DNA of 64,000 bases from positions 1 through 64,000 of the forward strand of contig NZ_JACVAJ010000002.1 of the NCBI RefSeq assembly GCF_014851815.1, in the 5' to 3' direction. The DNA is from Pseudoxanthomonas sp. PXM01. GTDB taxonomy: Bacteria > Pseudomonadota > Gammaproteobacteria > Xanthomonadales > Xanthomonadaceae. The translations under genes and the position numbers were made by a program. Below, in pieces: positions 51,202 through 58,499 of the stretch. Under the pieces are notes generated by a model. That model saw only the letters and a program-made list of their open reading frames with translations, was not told where the DNA came from and searched no databases. Position 1 is the stretch's first letter; every line of letters starts with the position of its first letter.

Positions 51202-51794
51202 ACAACGCTTCCGAACTCCCACCCTCGCCGCCGCGCTCGCGTGGCGCACTGACATTCGCGCTGGTCATCATCGGCCTGTTCTTCGTCGGCCTGATGGGCC
51301 TGCTGTACTACGGCGTGTCGCAGTCCGACCGCGCCGGTCGCGATGCGCTGCCGTCGCCGCTGATCGGCAAGCCCGCACCCGCGTTCGACCTGCCGCTGCT
51401 GCACGACCCCGCCAAACGCGTCACCAACGCCGACCTCGCCGGCCAGCCCTACGTGATGAACGTGTGGGGCAGCTGGTGCCCGGAGTGCCGCGTCGAGCAC
51501 CCCATCCTCACGCAGTTCGCGCTGACCAAGCGCGTGCGCTTCATCGGCTACAACCTCAAGGACGAACGCGAGGACGCGCTGCGCTGGCTGGACCAGTTCG
51601 GCAATCCCTACATGATGGTGGTTGCCGACCTCGAGGGCCGCACCGCGATCGACTGGGGCATCTACGGTGCGCCGGAAACCTTCCTCGTCGACGGCAACGG
51701 CGTGATCCGCTGGAAGCACGTCGGCGCGATCGACCAGGCCATCATCGACCACCAGCTGATCCCGGCGCTGGACAAGATCGAAGCCGGCCAATGA
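51198..51794 (+). CDS. ccmG: CcmG/DsbE, thiol oxidoreductase for apocytochrome c
   Basis: The 198-residue membrane-anchored thioredoxin-like protein has a helix near residues 15-38 and the active site WGSWCPECRVEHP (about 91-103). The acidic residue in the WCPxC environment is typical of reducing DsbE proteins, and GAPETFLVDGNGVIRWKHVG is the cis-Pro region. It keeps the CxxCH cysteines of apocytochrome c reduced. Its stop overlaps the start of ccmH. Confidence 0.95.
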   Translation: MNNASELPPSPPRSRGALTFALVIIGLFFVGLMGLLYYGVSQSDRAGRDALPSPLIGKPAPAFDLPLLHDPAKRVTNADLAGQPYVMNVWGSWCPECRVEHPILTQFALTKRVRFIGYNLKDEREDALRWLDQFGNPYMMVVADLEGRTAIDWGIYGAPETFLVDGNGVIRWKHVGAIDQAIIDHQLIPALDKIEAGQ

Positions 51795-52321
51795 GCGCAT
51801 TCCCGACATCAGTGCTCCACCGTAGAGCCGCCGAGCTTGCTCGGCTACGCGATGCCGGAACGAAGAACAGCCGAGCAAGCTCGGCTCTACGGTGGTTGCT
51901 CGCGTTATGCCTGGCTGCCTGTAGCTTCGCTGCGTTCGCGCAGGCCAGCGACCCCACCCCGCTGCAGTTCACCGACGCGGCGGAGGAAGCACGCTTCCAC
52001 CGGCTCACCGCGGAACTGCGCTGCGTGATGTGCCAGAACCAATCGCTGGCCGACTCCAACGCGCAGATCGCGCACGACCTGCGCCGCGAAGTGCTGGACC
52101 TGATGCGCCAGGGCAAGGACGACGCGCAGGTGAAGCAGTTCCTGGTCGACCGCTACGGCGAATTCGTGCTGTACAAGCCCGACGTCGCACCCGGCACCTA
52201 CATCCTCTGGTTCGGCCCGCTGTTCCTGCTGCTGGCAGGCGGCGTGTGGGTCGGCCGCATCGTGGCCAAGCGCGCGCGACAGCCCGCACCCGCCACCGAC
52301 GACACCGACCAGGAGTGGTGA
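51791..52321 (+). CDS. ccmH: CcmH, apocytochrome c thiol reductase with a REP element in its 5' end
   Basis: The frame from ATG 51791 (ATGA overlap with ccmG) gives 176 residues; TTG 51896 would give 141, closer to the family norm. A signal peptide (WLLALCLAACSFAAFAQ) precedes the CcmH domain with the redox motif LRCVMCQNQSLADSNAQIA (about residues 77-95 of the long form) and ends in a transmembrane helix YILWFGPLFLLLAGGVWVG. The first 35 codons contain a 79-bp REP-like palindrome (51817-51895), so either a long pre-signal leader is translated or initiation moved to the TTG after the insertion. It reduces apocytochrome c with CcmG. Confidence 0.93.
   Translation: MSAFPTSVLHRRAAELARLRDAGTKNSRASSALRWLLALCLAACSFAAFAQASDPTPLQFTDAAEEARFHRLTAELRCVMCQNQSLADSNAQIAHDLRREVLDLMRQGKDDAQVKQFLVDRYGEFVLYKPDVAPGTYILWFGPLFLLLAGGVWVGRIVAKRARQPAPATDDTDQEW
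51817..51895. repeat. REP-like palindrome inside ccmH
   Basis: Outer arms CCACCGTAGAGCCG (51817-51830) and its complement at 51882-51895, each containing an internal hairpin CCGAGC-TT/AA-GCTCGG. The GTAG-plus-CGGCTC style resembles GTAG-type REP elements of Stenotrophomonas. It lies in coding sequence and keeps the frame open (PTSVLHRRAAELARLRD...). Confidence 0.85.
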
Positions 52322-53346
52322 TGACCCCCTTCGTGATCCTCGCCATCGTGCTGTCCCTGGCCGTGCTGCTGGCCGTGCTGTGGCCGTTGTGGCGCGAGGC
52401 GCGTGGCCTGGTGATCGCCGGCGTGGCGACGCTCGGCATCGCCACGTTCGCGCTGTACCGCGTGGTCGGCACGCCCGCCGCGCTGGAGCCGCAAGCCACG
52501 ACCGCCGGCATGCCCGCCACGCTGGACGAAGCCGTCGCGCAGCTGGAAGCCGAACTCAAGAAACAGCCGAACGAACCCGAAGGCTGGCGCCTGCTCGGCA
52601 AGTCGTACGCCGCGCTGCAGCGCTACGGCGATGCGCAGAAGGCGTTCGAACGCGCGGTGCAGCTGCTGCCCACCGATGCCGACCTGCTGGTCGAAGCCGC
52701 ACAGGCCCGGCTGTTCGCCAATCCCGAGCGCAAGCTCGATGCCGAGGCGATCGCCCTGCTGGACAAGGCCATCGCGATCAATCCCGACCACCAGCGCGCG
52801 CTGTGGTTCGTCGGCCTGGCGCAACGTCAGGAAGGCAAGCACGCCGACGCCGCGAAGACCTGGGAGCCGCTGCTGGCCAAGGTCGATCCCAACACCGCCG
52901 CGACTCTGCGCACGCAGATCAACGAAGCCCGCGCCGAGGCCGGCCTGCCGCCGCTGGCGGAGACGGCACCCACACCCGCACCCGCCGCGGATGCCGCGCC
53001 TGCGCTGCTCACGGTGACCGTGGACCTGGCGCCCGCGCTGAAGAGCAAGTTGGCGCCCGACGACACGCTGTTCGTGTTCGCCCGCCAGATGGGCGGCCCG
53101 CCGATGCCGGTCGCCGCCAAGCGCCTGCCGGTGTCCGCCTTCCCCGTGACCGTGCCGCTCAGCGATGGCGACAGCCCGATGCCGACGCTGAAGCTGTCGC
53201 AGCTGCCGCAGGTGCAGCTGGTCGCCCGCGTCGCCAAGGGCAGCGGTCCGGCCGCGCAGTCCGGCGACCTGGAAGCCGACGCCGTCACCGCCGACGTCAA
53301 CGCCGGCAAGACTTACACGCTGACGATCGATCGCGTGGTGCCGTAA
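52321..53346 (+). CDS. ccmI: CcmI-like TPR protein of cytochrome c biogenesis
   Basis: ATG 52321 shares one base with the ccmH stop. The 341-residue product has two N-terminal membrane helices (about residues 3-20 and 30-45) and TPR-like helical repeats (about 68-200; EGWRLLGKSYAALQRYGDAQ and NPDHQRALWFVGLAQRQEGK). An Ala/Pro linker leads to a C-terminal beta domain (about 225-340; LAPDDTLFVFARQMGGPPMP) as in CycH. It holds apocytochrome c C-termini for delivery to CcmF/H. Last gene of the ccm operon proper. Confidence 0.93.
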   Translation: MTPFVILAIVLSLAVLLAVLWPLWREARGLVIAGVATLGIATFALYRVVGTPAALEPQATTAGMPATLDEAVAQLEAELKKQPNEPEGWRLLGKSYAALQRYGDAQKAFERAVQLLPTDADLLVEAAQARLFANPERKLDAEAIALLDKAIAINPDHQRALWFVGLAQRQEGKHADAAKTWEPLLAKVDPNTAATLRTQINEARAEAGLPPLAETAPTPAPAADAAPALLTVTVDLAPALKSKLAPDDTLFVFARQMGGPPMPVAAKRLPVSAFPVTVPLSDGDSPMPTLKLSQLPQVQLVARVAKGSGPAAQSGDLEADAVTADVNAGKTYTLTIDRVVP

Positions 53347-53349
53347 GGC

Positions 53350-54282
53350 ATGAGCCGGGCACGCGGCGTGTCCCGGCTCATCCCCTGGATTGCCTTGCCG
53401 GCGCTCCTCGGTTTGTTGCTGCCCCTGCAACGTGCATGGATGCCCGGCCAAGGATCCGTCGCCTGGGCACTGGACCTGTTCGTGCACTGGCAGCCGCTGT
53501 ACGCCCTTGCCTGGCTGCTCGCGTGCCTGCTCGGCGCGCTGCGCGACAGGCGATGGCTGCTGGGCCTGACGCTGCTCGCCTTGCCCTGGTTCACCGCCAG
53601 TCCCGTCGCACCGCAGTCGGACGAACCGCCGGATCTTGTTGTCACCGTCGCCAACGTCAACATCCGCCAGCGCGATCCCACCACGCTACTGGACTGGCTT
53701 GATCGTCAGCCCGCCAACATCGTCGTGCTGACCGAACTGTCGCCGGATTACGCTGCCGAATTGGCGGCGAGGAACTACGGCGACTTCGCCCACCACGCAT
53801 TGCATCCGCTCGCATCGCCACCCGGCCTCGGCGTGCTGTCCGACCGCCCCTTGCGCAACGTGCGCGTGCTGCCCGACGGCCTCGGGGCGCTGCGGATGGA
53901 AGCCGAGCTCGATATCCACGGCCGCAGCATCCGCTTCATCGCGGCGCATCCGAAGCCGCCCATGGCCACGCGCAAGTACCTCGCGCGCGACCGTCTGCTG
54001 CGCGACCTCGCCATGGCCGCTGGCAGGCAGCCGATGATCGTCGCGGGCGATCTCAATGCCACTCCGTGGTCCAGCGCGTTGCTGGGCGCCGACCTGCAGC
54101 CGCTCAAGCGCGCCACCGGCTGGGCGCCGACCTATCCGAGCGAGGGCAAGGGTGTGTTCGGCATCGGCATCGATCACGTGCTGGTCTCGTCCGGGTTCGC
54201 GCAGACGGGCGCGGAACGCGGGCCCGACATCGGCTCGGACCACCTGCCCGTACGTGCCGGCCTCCGCTGGCGGGGCGAATAG
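53350..54282 (+). CDS. Membrane-anchored endonuclease/exonuclease/phosphatase family protein
   Basis: The 310-residue product has two or three N-terminal hydrophobic spans (about residues 9-80) and an EEP-fold domain (about 95-305): N in VANVNIRQRDP, E in VVLTELSPDYA, H in AAHPKPP, DLNATPW (about 236-242) and the C-terminal GSDHLPVRA. Family members are Mg-dependent phosphodiesterases acting on nucleic acids or lipids; membrane-linked ones are uncharacterised. It starts 3 bases after ccmI, so it probably rides on the ccm transcript. Confidence 0.88.
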   Translation: MSRARGVSRLIPWIALPALLGLLLPLQRAWMPGQGSVAWALDLFVHWQPLYALAWLLACLLGALRDRRWLLGLTLLALPWFTASPVAPQSDEPPDLVVTVANVNIRQRDPTTLLDWLDRQPANIVVLTELSPDYAAELAARNYGDFAHHALHPLASPPGLGVLSDRPLRNVRVLPDGLGALRMEAELDIHGRSIRFIAAHPKPPMATRKYLARDRLLRDLAMAAGRQPMIVAGDLNATPWSSALLGADLQPLKRATGWAPTYPSEGKGVFGIGIDHVLVSSGFAQTGAERGPDIGSDHLPVRAGLRWRGE

Positions 54283-54309
54283 CGCCGCCCGGGTCGCTAC
54301 ACTTGGCGG

Positions 54310-55437
54310 ATGACAGAATTCATCCCCCCCGGCACCCGCTTCCATCCCCTGCCCTCGCCGTTCCGCATGAAGCGCGGCGGTGCGCTGCATGGGGCGCGGA
54401 TGGCGTACGAGACCTGGGGCACGTTGAACGAACGCCGCGACAATGCGGTGCTGATCGTCACCGGGCTGTCGCCGGATGCGCATGCCGCACGCAACGCCGG
54501 CAACGAGGCCGAGGGCTGGTGGGAAGCGATGCTCGGTCCCGGCAAGCCGATCGACACCGACCGCTGGTTCGTGGTTTGCGTGAACTCGCTGGGCAGTTGC
54601 AAGGGCTCGACCGGCCCCGCCTCGATCAACCCGGACACCGGTGCGTTGTACCGCCTGGACTTCCCCGAGCTGTCGGTGGAAGACGGCGCGCATGCGGCGT
54701 TCGACGTTGTGCGCGGGCTGGGCATCGAACAGCTGGCCTGCATCATCGGCAACTCGATGGGCGGGATGACGGCACTGGCCTACCTGCTGCTGCACCCTGG
54801 CGCGGCGCGCACGCACATCAACATCTCCGGCAGTGCGCAGGCGCTGCCGTTCTCCATCGCCATCCGTTCGTTGCAGCGCGAGGCGATCCGGCTGGACCCG
54901 AACTGGAACCACGGCCAGTACGACGACGAGACGTATCCGGAATCCGGCATGCGCATGGCGCGCAAGCTGGGCGTGATCACCTACCGCTCGGCGCTGGAAT
55001 GGGATGGCCGTTTCGGTCGCGTGCGCCTGGAATCGGACCGCCCGGACGAGGAGCCGTTCGGCCTGGAGTTCCAGGTGGAAAGCTATCTTGAAGGCCATGC
55101 GCGCCGCTTCGTGCGCCGCTTCGATCCGAACTGCTATCTGTACCTCAGCCGGTCGATGGACTGGTTCGATCTCGCCGACTATGCCGGTGAAGAGCGGGCG
55201 GACGGCGACGTGGTGAAGGGGCTGGCCAAGCTCCGCGTGCAGCGGGCGCTGGCGATCGGCGCCACCACCGACATCCTGTTCCCGCTGCAGCAGCAACAAC
55301 AGATCGCCGAGGGGCTGGCGGCCGGCGGGGCGCAGGCGGAGTTCCTGCCGCTGGAGTCGCCGCAGGGGCACGACGCCTTCCTGGTGGATTTCGAGCGGTT
55401 CGGGCCGGCGGTGGCGGATTTCCTGGGCAGCCTCTGA
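54310..55437 (+). CDS. metX: MetX-family O-acyltransferase (homoserine or serine O-succinyltransferase)
   Basis: The 375-residue alpha/beta hydrolase has the nucleophile elbow GNSMGGMTALAYL (Ser about residue 146), the aspartate in ATTDILFPLQQQQQIAEG and the His in SPQGHDAFLVDFERFG near the end. MetX enzymes transfer acetyl or succinyl from CoA to homoserine. In Xanthomonadaceae members with SCKGSTGPASINP (here about 98-110) have been described as serine O-succinyltransferases feeding cysteine synthesis. The CKGST form suggests that variant, but substrate must be tested. A cysteine dioxygenase gene follows. Confidence 0.88.
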   Translation: MTEFIPPGTRFHPLPSPFRMKRGGALHGARMAYETWGTLNERRDNAVLIVTGLSPDAHAARNAGNEAEGWWEAMLGPGKPIDTDRWFVVCVNSLGSCKGSTGPASINPDTGALYRLDFPELSVEDGAHAAFDVVRGLGIEQLACIIGNSMGGMTALAYLLLHPGAARTHINISGSAQALPFSIAIRSLQREAIRLDPNWNHGQYDDETYPESGMRMARKLGVITYRSALEWDGRFGRVRLESDRPDEEPFGLEFQVESYLEGHARRFVRRFDPNCYLYLSRSMDWFDLADYAGEERADGDVVKGLAKLRVQRALAIGATTDILFPLQQQQQIAEGLAAGGAQAEFLPLESPQGHDAFLVDFERFGPAVADFLGSL

Positions 55438-55451
55438 CGCCTGTACTTCCC

Positions 55452-55590
55452 TTCGCCCCGCGTGCGGGGAGAAGGTGCCCGGAGGGCGGATGAGGGGCAA
55501 GCGCGGTACTTGCCCATGCGCCGAAGCGCTCCCACTCCGTTCGCCCCTCACCCGCCTTCGGCACCCTCTCCCCGCACGCGGGGCGAGGGG
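55452..55590. repeat. Large imperfect inverted repeat
   Basis: About 50-bp arms (near 55452-55500 and 55540-55590), each with an internal CCCCGCGTGCGGGG hairpin and the AGGGTGCC / GGATGAGGGGC boxes, around a 40-bp spacer. It belongs to the same family style as the 42981 repeat (GTGAGGGGC tail). It lies between metX and the dioxygenase gene; no gene is seen in this gap. Confidence 0.75.
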
Positions 55591-55673
55591 AAAAGCCGAC
55601 CATCCCGCACCGCACGACGCCCTCTCCGCCCCGGCCGGCTAAAATGGCCCCACATTCTCAAGCGGGCCGTGCC

Positions 55674-56261
55674 ATGACCCTCGATTTCCCCGGCGCCGAC
55701 AAGCTGGTCGCCTCGCTGGACGCCGCCGTGACCCTGGGCGACGACCGCGCCGTCACCGATGCGTTGCGCAAGTCGCTGTGCGAACTGATCTGCGACGAGG
55801 AGGTCAGCCTGCCGGCCTGTGTGCTGGAGCCGATCTCCGACCATTACGCGCGGCGTGAGCTGTACACCAGTCCGGAGCATGGCTACAGCGTCATCGCGAT
55901 GACGTGGGGGCCGGGCCAGGGCACCAAGATCCACGACCATTCGGGCATGTGGTGCGTAGAAGGCGTGTGGCGCGGGCGGCTGGAGATCACGCAGTATGAG
56001 CTGGCCGAGCACGACGATGTGCGGTACCGCTTCGTGCCGGCGGGCACGATCGAGGCCGGTACGGGGTCGGCGGGCAGTCTGATTCCGCCGCACGAGTACC
56101 ACACCATCCGCAATCCGAGCGACAAGGCGATCGCGGTGAGTCTGCATGTGTACCAGCGCACGATGGTCCGCTGCGGGATCTTCACGCCGGAGGAAGAGGC
56201 CGGCGCCGAGGGCTGGCAGCGCCGCGGCGAGCGGCTGCTGGGCACCGATCAGGTCAACTGA
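55674..56261 (+). CDS. Cysteine dioxygenase family protein
   Basis: Start MTLDFPGADKLVASLDAAVT gives 195 residues. The cupin core has the iron ligands in IHDHSGMWCVEGVWRGRLE (about residues 84-102; H-x-H and the Cys that forms the Cys-Tyr cofactor in eukaryotic enzymes) and the third His in PPHEYHTIRNPSD (about 139-151). It would oxidise cysteine or a related thiol to its sulfinate. Thiol dioxygenases differ in substrate (cysteine versus 3-mercaptopropionate), and this cannot be decided here. Confidence 0.88.
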   Translation: MTLDFPGADKLVASLDAAVTLGDDRAVTDALRKSLCELICDEEVSLPACVLEPISDHYARRELYTSPEHGYSVIAMTWGPGQGTKIHDHSGMWCVEGVWRGRLEITQYELAEHDDVRYRFVPAGTIEAGTGSAGSLIPPHEYHTIRNPSDKAIAVSLHVYQRTMVRCGIFTPEEEAGAEGWQRRGERLLGTDQVN

Positions 56262-56319
56262 GGCCGTAGGTCCGGCCCCTGTCGGCGGGGAGCCGGGCTC
56301 GGCTATACTTCGCGTCCGC

Positions 56320-56405
56320 GCCGGAGTGGCGGAATGGTAGACGCAGCGGACTCAAAATCCGCCGCCCTTAAAAGCGTGTGGGTTCGAGTCCCACCTCCGG
56401 CACCA
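56320..56405 (+). tRNA. tRNA-Leu (anticodon CAA)
   Basis: An 86-nt class II tRNA: acceptor GCCGGAG pairs with CTCCGGC, anticodon stem GCGGA/TCCGC holds loop CTCAAAA with anticodon CAA (reads UUG), a long variable arm follows (CGCCCTTAAAAGCGTG), the T arm contains GGTTCGAGTCC, and the 3' CCA is encoded. It abuts the lower-GC defence module and is a plausible integration landmark. Confidence 0.96.
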
Positions 56406-56410
56406 AGATC

Positions 56411-56435
56411 AAACCCTGGACCTCCAGGGTTTTTT
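56411..56435 (+). terminator. Intrinsic terminator of tRNA-Leu
   Basis: AAACCCTGG, loop ACCT, CCAGGGTTT followed by TTT; a compact stem with a U-tract five bases after the tRNA CCA end. Confidence 0.92.
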
Positions 56436-56790
56436 CGTTTGTGGGGCTGCGCGTTTCATAGGGGATTGCAAAGGGGCTCTCAACGGGGCAGGTCCTGAAG
56501 ATCAATCCTCCCTTGGTCGCGAAGATGTCGGTCGAGTACATGCGCAGCAATCAGGAGACCATGTCGGATATCAGGCGCAGCTGACCGCGCAGCATGTCCA
56601 GCTGACTCCATGAGCGACTCGATGAATGGCCTGAGTACCAAAAGACGCGCCCGGGCTCCCGTTCTCGCATGATAACTACCGGACCGTGCGTTAGCCCCCC
56701 CGAATGTGCTAGATATTCGGACTTAGGGGAGCCTTCCGCTGGTTTGCGGACTGGCTTAGTGCTTTGAGCGAGCGCATTCGGAAGCGCAGC
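56436..56790. other. Gap between tRNA-Leu and the defence operon
   Basis: No complete gene. One plus frame is open at 56462-56584 without a good start (ending EYMRSNQETMSDIRRS) and may be a gene remnant. A small inverted repeat CCGAAT-N9-ATTCGG lies at 56700-56720 within a larger CCCC...GGGG arrangement about 70-90 bases before the nuclease start and could be an operator or promoter-proximal hairpin. No direct repeat of the tRNA 3' end was found. Confidence 0.5.
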
Positions 56791-57954
56791 ATGAACGGAA
56801 CACCCAGCACGGCGAACGAAGCCGAGATACTTCTATCAGTGGACGACACTTGTCCCGATGAAGCGGGTGGGCCTGTTGCCCGCTCCGGCTTCAATTATCA
56901 GGACGAAGTGGCTGTGGCCTTCCTGCTTCAAATGCTCGAAGACGCGTCACTTCTGAGAGTTCACTGCGAAACCCACGACGACCTAGTTCTTGTCTGGGAC
57001 GTGGGAGCCTATCGCACAGCAGAGTACGTTCAAGTGAAAGGCAGCGAACCAGGGAAGCTCTGGTCCGTAGCCGACCTCTGCAAAAAGGATTCTCCGAGCG
57101 GGTCAATTTACTCAAAGTCCCTTTCAAAGGATTGCCACAAGGAGCAGTCACTGTTTCGCATTGTGACGCTACAGGGAACAAACGAAGAGCTCAAGCACCT
57201 TACTTACGATCGAAATTCGCCCGGCCGTGCGTTGATCGCCGCCGAGCTAGAAGCACTCTCCGACGATATCGACACACGCAGTACGAAATACCGATCAAAG
57301 AAGAAAAACGGGGCGGCATTCTGGGTCGGGAATTGCGTATGGGACGTTCGCCACGACCAAGAGGACATCGCAGCAGATAACCTGAACAACCTGATCCGTA
57401 TCGCCCACTCGGAGAAGCGCCTTATCAGCTATGAGCAGGCAGCGGACATCCTCAACGACCTTCGCAAGATGGCAAAGGACGCTGGGAGCGCAAAGTACGT
57501 TCCCGACAAAGACAAGAAAATCATTTCTCGACTCAATCTCCGAGAGTGGTGGGGCAAGCGCATCACCTCCATCCTTGACGGGTCGCAGCCTGCAGGAGGG
57601 AAGTTGCGGGACAAACTCAAGGATGCGGGGGCGACCGACGACGTTATCCAGTCAGCAGTCGAACAGCGCCTTCGCTATGCGACCTTGAGCCGAGCATCGA
57701 AGTACATGAATGACGATGATGCTGCGGACCTACAGTCCTCAGTTCGCGCGGCCATGCTGACTGCCCGGCTTGAATACCTGTCGCAGGAGCCAGTCGTTGC
57801 TCCATTGGATTTCTTGGCATCGTGCCTAAAGGAAGCGAAGGAAATCGCTGAGGCCAGCCCTTGCGACATATCTGGCAGGAAGGAGTTTGCCTTCGGGTGC
57901 GTATTCGATATTGCAGACCGTTGCCTCCTCAGATTCACGAGGCCTTCGACATGA
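56791..57954 (+). CDS. DUF4297/Cap4-type nuclease, effector of an ABC-3C / Lamassu-like system
   Basis: ATG 56791 (MNGTPSTANEAEILLSVDD, 387 aa) is preferred over TTG 56764. The N-terminal domain reads SGFNYQDEVAVAFLLQMLED (about residues 32-51) then CETHDDLVLVWDVG and AEYVQVKGSE (about 58-84). This is the E...D...QxK layout of the PD-(D/E)xK nuclease fold as in DUF4297/Cap4. The rest is helical (about 100-380) and may be the regulatory or partner-binding part. In related defence systems the nuclease degrades DNA once released by the ATPase. It shares ATGA with the next gene, and base composition is lower in GC than the host genes. Confidence 0.83.
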   Translation: MNGTPSTANEAEILLSVDDTCPDEAGGPVARSGFNYQDEVAVAFLLQMLEDASLLRVHCETHDDLVLVWDVGAYRTAEYVQVKGSEPGKLWSVADLCKKDSPSGSIYSKSLSKDCHKEQSLFRIVTLQGTNEELKHLTYDRNSPGRALIAAELEALSDDIDTRSTKYRSKKKNGAAFWVGNCVWDVRHDQEDIAADNLNNLIRIAHSEKRLISYEQAADILNDLRKMAKDAGSAKYVPDKDKKIISRLNLREWWGKRITSILDGSQPAGGKLRDKLKDAGATDDVIQSAVEQRLRYATLSRASKYMNDDDAADLQSSVRAAMLTARLEYLSQEPVVAPLDFLASCLKEAKEIAEASPCDISGRKEFAFGCVFDIADRCLLRFTRPST

Positions 57955-58499
57955 TGTCGATCAACCGTGCTTCCGCCCGATCGTTTGGCCTACCACTTTC
58001 AGCAGATGACATTGTGGAGTTTCACGCCGCGCGCCTCCTGCTTCTAATTGAAATTTGCGGCACAGCAGGACGAATCGATGGTCTAACGAAGATGGCAAAG
58101 CTCGACTTTTTCGCCCGCTATCCTGACTTCTTTGACGCAGCCGCTGGAAAGACCGAAGGACGATCAAAGAAGGACGCTGTAGAGTCCGCGATGGTCCGGC
58201 ACCACTATGGTCCGTGGGATAAGCGCTACTACCACGTCCTATCCCACCTCGAAGCAAAGGGATTGATATCTGTCACTAAAGACAAGAACACCTTCAGGTT
58301 AGCGCTAACGCCTGAGGGAAAAGAGAAGGCGCGAAGGCTAAGAGAGTTGCCTAGCTTTCAGCAGCTGACTGATCGCATGAAGGAAATCAAGACGCAGTTC
58401 GGCTCCCGAACTGGAAGCTCACTTAAAGACATGATCTATCGTACGTTTGATACCGAAATCGGCAAACGCCGAATGGGGGAGTTCATCTCAAATGATTAA
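57951..58499 (+). CDS. Middle component (winged-helix) of the ABC-3C / Lamassu-like system
   Basis: ATG 57951 overlaps the nuclease stop by 4 bases and gives 182 residues. A winged-helix-like domain is visible at about residues 18-120: LLLLIEICGTAGRIDGLTKM, AKLDFFARYPDFF, YGPWDKRYYHVLSHLEAKGL and a beta wing ISVTKDKNTFRLALTPEGKE. A helical C-terminus follows (about 130-182). This matches middle components of ABC three-component systems (LmuC/DdmB type) that bridge effector and ATPase. It overlaps the ATPase gene by 8 bases. Confidence 0.8.
   Translation: MMSINRASARSFGLPLSADDIVEFHAARLLLLIEICGTAGRIDGLTKMAKLDFFARYPDFFDAAAGKTEGRSKKDAVESAMVRHHYGPWDKRYYHVLSHLEAKGLISVTKDKNTFRLALTPEGKEKARRLRELPSFQQLTDRMKEIKTQFGSRTGSSLKDMIYRTFDTEIGKRRMGEFISND

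Noticed and set aside
56368-56550. 60-aa minus-strand ORF ending VPEVGLEPTRF
   Set aside because: The ending is the antisense translation of tRNA-Leu; a well-known false ORF.
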